A stretch of 36,378 nt of DNA from Levilactobacillus humaensis (lineage in GTDB: Bacteria; Bacillota; Bacilli; Lactobacillales; Lactobacillaceae), in contig NZ_BROB01000025.1 of assembly GCF_024345185.1 (NCBI RefSeq), positions 1 to 36,378 on the forward strand. Reading direction: 5' to 3'. Both the position numbers and the translations under genes were made by a program. This document shows, in pieces, positions 32,359 to 36,378 of the stretch. The notes under the pieces were generated by a model. That model made no database searches. It was not told the origin of the DNA and saw only the letters and a program-made list of their open reading frames with translations. Position 1 is the stretch's first letter. The number at the start of each line of letters is the position of its first letter.

Positions 32359-33384
32359 ATGTCCCGTCGAAATAAGTGGGTTTTAACGATTATGTTTTTG
32401 GTGGGGATTGCAATCTTCGCCTATTCACTCCGGGACATTAAGTTTTCCGTTCTCGTGAACGATTTTGTTCATATTAATTTCTGGTGGTTCGGGGTAGCGG
32501 TGGCCTGCATGGTCATCTACCTGGGACTAGAGGCCTGGATTGTGAAGGTCTTTATCTCCGATCGGATCACTGGGTTCACCTTTAAGGATGCCTTACGGAT
32601 TCCCATGGTTGAACAACTTTTTAATGGGATCACGCCGTTTTCTTCAGGCGGTCAGCCCGCCCAACTCATTGCCCTGATGCAAACGGGGGTCGATGCTGGG
32701 AAGGCGAGTTCGGTGTTATTAATGAAGTTCGTGGTCTACCAATCGATGATTGTCATTAACTTTTTAATTGCCTTGATGATTGGGTTTAACCAAATCCAGG
32801 ATAAGCTTCATGCCTTGGTCTGGTTAGTGGTCTTTGGTTTCTGTATTCATCTGGCAGTTATTGTGGGGTTACTGATGATCATGTTCTGGTATAACTTTAC
32901 CAAGAAGATGGTGACAGTCGTCCTCTACCCGGTGAAATGGTTTGTGAAGCCAGAGCGTTATGAACGGATGTCACGCAATATCAACAGCAAGATCGATTCC
33001 TTCTATGCCGAGAGTGTCCGAATCAGTGGAAAGGGGAAGCTGATGCTACGGGTCTTTGTGATCACGTTCTTCCAGCTGGCCTTTTACTACTTGATTCCGT
33101 ACTTTATTATGTTAGCCCTGGGCTATACCTCGGCAAATATCGTCATGGTCACGAGTTTCCACATTCTGATCGTGATGGTCATTTCACTTTTCCCAATTCC
33201 CGGTGGTGCCGGTGGGGCGGAGTACAGCTTTGAAATGATCTTCCGGAGTTATATCTCTTCGAGTAGTAAGCTAGTATTGGCCATGATTCTCTGGCGGTTA
33301 TTGACCTACTACTTCGGGATGTTGGCTGGATTAGTGGCGATGGTCATTCGACCAGATCGGGTGACCGAGGACTCAGATTCATGA
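32359..33384 (+). CDS. UPF0104/LPG-synthase-TM family (flippase-like) membrane protein
   Basis: 341 aa polytopic membrane protein of the YbhN/lysylphosphatidylglycerol-synthase transmembrane family. Seen: hydrophobic helices near residues 7-25, 35-60, 125-150, 155-180, 230-260, 265-285 and 310-330, the conserved TPFSSGGQPAQ segment after the second or third helix, and the late FPIPGGAGGAEYSFE motif, both typical. There is no aminoacyl-transferase domain, so it is not MprF itself. It starts 4 bases after lafB and is the third gene of the glycolipid operon, which suggests it moves the glycolipid or another lipid to the outer leaflet. That role is inference; the family call is firm. Confidence 0.9.
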   Translation: MSRRNKWVLTIMFLVGIAIFAYSLRDIKFSVLVNDFVHINFWWFGVAVACMVIYLGLEAWIVKVFISDRITGFTFKDALRIPMVEQLFNGITPFSSGGQPAQLIALMQTGVDAGKASSVLLMKFVVYQSMIVINFLIALMIGFNQIQDKLHALVWLVVFGFCIHLAVIVGLLMIMFWYNFTKKMVTVVLYPVKWFVKPERYERMSRNINSKIDSFYAESVRISGKGKLMLRVFVITFFQLAFYYLIPYFIMLALGYTSANIVMVTSFHILIVMVISLFPIPGGAGGAEYSFEMIFRSYISSSSKLVLAMILWRLLTYYFGMLAGLVAMVIRPDRVTEDSDS

Positions 33385-33431
33385 AATCAATGAGTTTTTC
33401 TCGATTTGGGCGTGTCATATGGCCCCAAGTT

Positions 33432-33440
33432 TGGTAAAAT
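33432..33440 (+). promoter_or_regulatory. Extended -10 of ykuJ
   Basis: TGGTAAAAT, 31 bases before the ATG; no good -35. Confidence 0.45.
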
Positions 33441-33471
33441 CATTAGTGGAAAGCTAGAAAGGGGACCAATC

Positions 33472-33708
33472 ATGGAAGAATCTCAACTGATTGGCATCAT
33501 CAATCGCTTAAAGGCGATGCAAGAGGATGCTACCGACGAGCCACAGCCCCGTCGTTTTGAAAAGGAAGGCGTTGAGCAGGCAACGGTTGTCTTTAACCAA
33601 GCTACTCACACTTACACGTTAACCGAACATAATCCGGAGACGACTTTTGAATTTGATAACATCGACCTGGTGGCTATCGAATTATTTGATTTACTGACGG
33701 ATAACTAA
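33472..33708 (+). CDS. ykuJ: YkuJ family protein
   Basis: Small cytoplasmic protein (78 aa) of the YkuJ/DUF1797 family, function unknown. Seen: ESQLIGIINRLKAMQ at the start, RRFEKEGVEQATVVF, and the ending EFDNIDLVAIELFDLL, which is the family signature. The ATG at 33472 is chosen because AAAGGGGA lies just before it; the frame is open upstream but the start there has no ribosome site. It lies between the glycolipid operon and ltaS with its own promoter and a strong terminator. Confidence 0.92.
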   Translation: MEESQLIGIINRLKAMQEDATDEPQPRRFEKEGVEQATVVFNQATHTYTLTEHNPETTFEFDNIDLVAIELFDLLTDN

Positions 33709-33740
33709 CAAAACTATGGGTGCCATAGTTTTGTTTTTTT
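33708..33740 (+). terminator. Terminator of ykuJ
   Basis: 12-base perfect stem (33708-33719 with 33723-33734) and seven T; begins at the last base of the stop codon. Confidence 0.92.
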
Positions 33741-33787
33741 ATTATATCGGGAAAAGATTGAATTTTTCCAAAGGTTCCGCAATCGGA

Positions 33788-33815
33788 TTGATTACCCGAT
33801 AATATCAGCTATACT
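33788..33815 (+). promoter_or_regulatory. Promoter of ltaS
   Basis: TTGATT, 16-base spacer, TATACT; start codon 35 bases downstream. Confidence 0.6.
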
Positions 33816-33849
33816 TGAATGATGTTAATTATTATGTGGAGGCAGTCTC

Positions 33850-35913
33850 ATGGCGAACTTTTTTAAGCGGAAGACGAATTGGTTAAACACCCGTATGGGC
33901 TTTTTCCTATTAATCGTCGTTTTATTTTGGGTAAAAACATACATTGCCTATCAGACTGAGTTTACCTTAGGTGCTAAGGGCAGTGTGCAGCAGTTTTTAC
34001 TACTAATTAACCCATTACCGGCCGCCCTGTTGGTATTCGGGATTGCCCTGTATTTCCGGGGCAGATTAGCTTACTGGCTAATGCTGATTATCGACGTGCT
34101 AGAATCCACCTGGATTTTCGCAAACGTTGTGTATTACAGAGAGTTCTCCGACTTTCTGTCATTTGGGATCATGAAGGGCTCGAGTTCGGTTGGCAATAAC
34201 CTGGGTAAGAGTCTCGCTCAGATTACCCATCTCTATGATTTCTTCGTTTACGTTGATATTATCGTGTTAATCATCTTACTGGTGACACATGTTATTCGAA
34301 TTGACCCACGGCCATTCAAACGGCGGTATGCGTTGTCGATTACCGTGCTGTCATTTGGCTTGATGTTTGCTGAGTTTGGGATGGCGAATGCAGACCGATC
34401 TGGTTTATTGACGCGGACCTTTGATAACAACTATATCGTTAAATACCTGGGTCTTAATGAGTATGCGGCGTTTAACGCCTATCAGACACAGAAGGAAAGT
34501 GCGACGCGGGCTAGTGCCAATGCATCGGACATGAAGAGTGTGCTGAAGTACTTGAAGCAGAACCGGGTTAGCCCGAATGTGTCCTACTATGGTAAGGAGA
34601 AGGGTAAGAACGTTTTTATCATTCACTTGGAGAGTTTCCAGCAATTCTTAATTGACTACAAGGTGGATGGTAAAGAGGTTACGCCAACTCTGAACAAGTT
34701 CTATCACAATGATAATACGTTGTCGTTTGACAACTTCTATAACCAGGTTGCCCAAGGAAAGACTTCCGATGCCGAAATGATGCTCGAGAACTCACTGTTT
34801 GGGTTACCACAGGGGTCTGCGATGACGACCTACGGGACGCAGAATACGTTCCAGGCGGCACCAGCAATCCTGAGTCAGGAGGCTGGATACACCTCGGCAG
34901 CATTCCATGGGGATGTGCCAAGTTTCTGGAACCGGGATAATACGTATAAGTCTTGGGGCTATCAGTACTTCTTTAGTTCTAGTGCCTATACGGAGAAGGC
35001 GGGCTATAGTGTCGGTTATGGTCTGAAGGATAAGATCTTCTTCAAACAATCGGCCAAGTATATTGAACAGTTACCACAACCGTTCTATGCTAAGCTGATT
35101 ACGTTGACCAATCATTACCCATATGAGCTAGATAAGAAGAATACGGACTTCCCCGCGACGAAGACCGGGGACAAGACGGTGGACCCTTATGTTCAGACGG
35201 CCCACTACCTTGATCAATCGTTTGCAGAGTTCCTGACCTACCTGAAGAAGGTCGGTCTCTACAAGAATAGTGTGATCGTGGCTTATGGGGACCACTATGG
35301 GATTTCCAACAACCATCGACCAGCTATTGCCCAACTGTTGGGTAAGGATAAGATTACCGGCTACGATCTAACGCAGTTCCAGAAGGTACCATTCATGGTT
35401 CACGCAGATGGTCTGAAGGGTGGCATTAATCACACCTATGGGGGCGAAATTGATGTCTTGCCTACACTGTTAGACTTCTTAGGAGTTAAAAACCAGGATA
35501 CGGTTCAGTTTGGGCAAGATCTCTTGGCCAAAAATCGAAACCAGACGGTGGCCTTTCGTAATGGGAACTTTGTCTCCCCGAAGTATATGAAGGTGGGGGG
35601 AACCGTCTATGATACGAAGACGGGAGAAGTCCTCACACTGACGGCGGCTCAGAAGAAGGAAGTTGATCAACTACAGAACCATGTGACGACGGAGCTTTCT
35701 CTGTCTGATCGGGTTATCTATGGGGATCTCCTACGGTTCTATTCACCGAAGAACTTTAAGAAAGTGGATAAGTCGTCCTTTAGTTATAAGTACACGCCAG
35801 CGATGGCAAAGTTAGCAGAGGCTCAGAAGGAAGAGAAGACCAGTGTTCTGTCTAAGAATGATGGCAAGAGTACTGTCTCGGACTACAAGACCGATGCACC
35901 AGAACTGAAATAG
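33850..35913 (+). CDS. ltaS: Lipoteichoic acid synthase
   Basis: Membrane enzyme that polymerises glycerol phosphate from phosphatidylglycerol onto the glycolipid anchor, outside the membrane. Seen: five N-terminal membrane helices (about residues 16-38, 48-70, 74-98, 130-152, 158-178), a linker with a possible signal-peptidase cut near SANAS (residue 225), then the sulfatase-like domain with E261 in IHLESFQ, the nucleophile T305 in AQGKTSDAEMM, PSFWNRDNTY, and the metal ligands in YGDHYGISNNH. 687 aa, normal; the Ser/Lys/Thr-rich end is variable in the family. GGAGG lies 9 bases before the ATG. Single gene, with promoter and terminator. Glycolipid synthases stand 1.5 kb upstream. Confidence 0.97.
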   Translation: MANFFKRKTNWLNTRMGFFLLIVVLFWVKTYIAYQTEFTLGAKGSVQQFLLLINPLPAALLVFGIALYFRGRLAYWLMLIIDVLESTWIFANVVYYREFSDFLSFGIMKGSSSVGNNLGKSLAQITHLYDFFVYVDIIVLIILLVTHVIRIDPRPFKRRYALSITVLSFGLMFAEFGMANADRSGLLTRTFDNNYIVKYLGLNEYAAFNAYQTQKESATRASANASDMKSVLKYLKQNRVSPNVSYYGKEKGKNVFIIHLESFQQFLIDYKVDGKEVTPTLNKFYHNDNTLSFDNFYNQVAQGKTSDAEMMLENSLFGLPQGSAMTTYGTQNTFQAAPAILSQEAGYTSAAFHGDVPSFWNRDNTYKSWGYQYFFSSSAYTEKAGYSVGYGLKDKIFFKQSAKYIEQLPQPFYAKLITLTNHYPYELDKKNTDFPATKTGDKTVDPYVQTAHYLDQSFAEFLTYLKKVGLYKNSVIVAYGDHYGISNNHRPAIAQLLGKDKITGYDLTQFQKVPFMVHADGLKGGINHTYGGEIDVLPTLLDFLGVKNQDTVQFGQDLLAKNRNQTVAFRNGNFVSPKYMKVGGTVYDTKTGEVLTLTAAQKKEVDQLQNHVTTELSLSDRVIYGDLLRFYSPKNFKKVDKSSFSYKYTPAMAKLAEAQKEEKTSVLSKNDGKSTVSDYKTDAPELK

Positions 35914-35920
35914 AATGATG

Positions 35921-35959
35921 AATTGCATTCAGCCCATAGTGGTTGAATGCAATTTTTTT
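35921..35959 (+). terminator. Terminator of ltaS
   Basis: 11-base perfect stem (35921-35931 with 35944-35954) followed by a T-run. Confidence 0.9.
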
Positions 35960-36031
35960 GTGGTGTTAACCGCTATAGCGGGGTTCAGGGGCAGTTGATG
36001 AAACGTTTTTTGTTAAATATGCATTTAGGGG

Positions 36032-36060
36032 TTGACCGGTGTGGCTGTTATTGGTAAACT
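36032..36060 (+). promoter_or_regulatory. rRNA operon promoter P1
   Basis: TTGACC, exact 17-base spacer, TAAACT with TGG in front. The stretch 35960-36031 holds only a 12-base palindrome (CCGCTATAGCGG, 35970-35981). Confidence 0.55.
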
Positions 36061-36134
36061 ATTTTCTGTTGTCAATTTATGAATGTTCCGTTGCGACGGC
36101 GAGAAACACCGGCTAGATTAATTGTTAAAAAGGC

Positions 36135-36163
36135 TTGACGGTCAGTTTAATTATTGATATAGT
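36135..36163 (+). promoter_or_regulatory. rRNA operon promoter P2
   Basis: TTGACG, exact 17-base spacer, TATAGT with TGA in front. Confidence 0.75.
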
Positions 36164-36180
36164 AGTAATCGTTGTTAAGA

Positions 36181-36222
36181 ATATTTATTCAACCGGGGAT
36201 GAATATCCCGATATTTATTCAA
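36181..36222 (+). repeat. Direct repeat with inner inverted repeat between P2 and P3
   Basis: ATATTTATTCAA occurs at 36181-36192 and again at 36211-36222, a 30-base period. The 18 bases between contain GGGAT-GAAT-ATCCC inverted arms. It lies between two rrn promoters. Confidence 0.6.
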
Positions 36223-36242
36223 TAAAATGTTTAAATAAGTTG

Positions 36243-36271
36243 TTGACAGTGTTTTGACAGCATGATATACT
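36243..36271 (+). promoter_or_regulatory. rRNA operon promoter P3
   Basis: Consensus TTGACA, exact 17-base spacer, TATACT with TGA in front. A second TTGACA at 36254 is too close to the -10 to act with it. Confidence 0.82.
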
Positions 36272-36378
36272 TTAAAAGTTGTCACGGAGTTAGTTATTCG
36301 CGACAAGGTAGACCTTTGAAAACTGAACATTGTTTCGACAAACCAAATATGTGTAGGGCGGTTTGATATTTATATCAA
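36272..36378 (+). other. Leader of an rRNA operon (16S gene lies beyond the window)
   Basis: Downstream of P3 the sequence contains ACCTTTGAAAACTGAACA (36312-36329), a motif that I know from the leaders and spacers of lactobacillus rRNA operons, followed by GTTTCGACAAACCAAAT. A short stem TTGTC/GACAA lies at the start. The 16S gene itself has not begun by the end of the window. Confidence 0.75.

Noticed and set aside
36254-36259. Second TTGACA as an extra rrn -35 box
   Set aside because: Only six bases separate it from the TATACT -10, and no other -10 is found 16-18 bases further on.
36272-36378. Start of 16S rRNA inside the window
   Set aside because: The conserved 5' end of 16S (AGAGTTTGATC region) is not present; only the leader is seen.

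Overview
The window reads as chromosome of a low-GC Gram-positive in the Lactobacillaceae. The sequence is roughly GC-balanced, which suggests a Levilactobacillus- or Lactiplantibacillus-like organism rather than a low-GC lactobacillus; this placement is inference. Supporting signs are AAGGAGG-type ribosome sites with GTG/TTG starts, an LPXTG protein with MucBP-like repeats, a WxL protein, ClpE with a CtsR box, HPr/EI, H2O-forming type NADH oxidase, C69 dipeptidase, and glycerol-type teichoic acid genes. I see no insertion sequence, prophage, CRISPR array or tRNA.

Layout. 1-4.2 kb: a minus-strand GtrB-like lipid-linked sugar transferase, then a plus-strand run of UDP-GlcNAc 2-epimerase, a NERD-like protein and a YihY membrane protein. 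4.2-9.0 kb: housekeeping and membrane genes (flavodoxin, RecX, a membrane-anchored serine hydrolase, a DUF402 nucleotide phosphatase, an AI-2E/PerM-type transporter). 9.0-12.6 kb: a teichoic acid block (TagD, a protein resembling the front half of a TagE-type glycosyltransferase, and a TagF/TagB-like polymerase that is split by a one-base frameshift). 12.6-14.9 kb: a small membrane protein and release factor 3. 14.9-20.5 kb: two large surface proteins, an LRR/MucBP/Asp-Ser-rich LPQTG protein and a lectin-WxL protein. 20.6-24.9 kb: NADH oxidase, dipeptidase, and a MucBP/SH3-like protein that has no visible signal peptide. 25-30 kb: ClpE, a small orphan gene, and ptsHI. 30.1-35.9 kb: the lipoteichoic acid section (glycolipid synthases LafA and LafB, a flippase-like membrane protein, YkuJ, LtaS). 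The last ~350 bases hold three tandem strong promoters and the leader of an rRNA operon whose 16S gene lies beyond the window.

How it fits together. Much of the window builds or decorates the cell envelope: ManNAc supply (epimerase), CDP-glycerol (TagD), glycerol-phosphate polymerisation (TagF-like), glycolipid anchor (LafA/LafB, perhaps with its flippase), LTA polymerisation (LtaS), and proteins carried on the wall (LPXTG, WxL). The points most worth checking are the frameshift in the TagF-like gene, the half-length TagE-like neighbour, the solitary WxL protein, the leaderless MucBP/SH3 protein, and the regularly spaced triple rrn promoter with a repeat element between P2 and P3.
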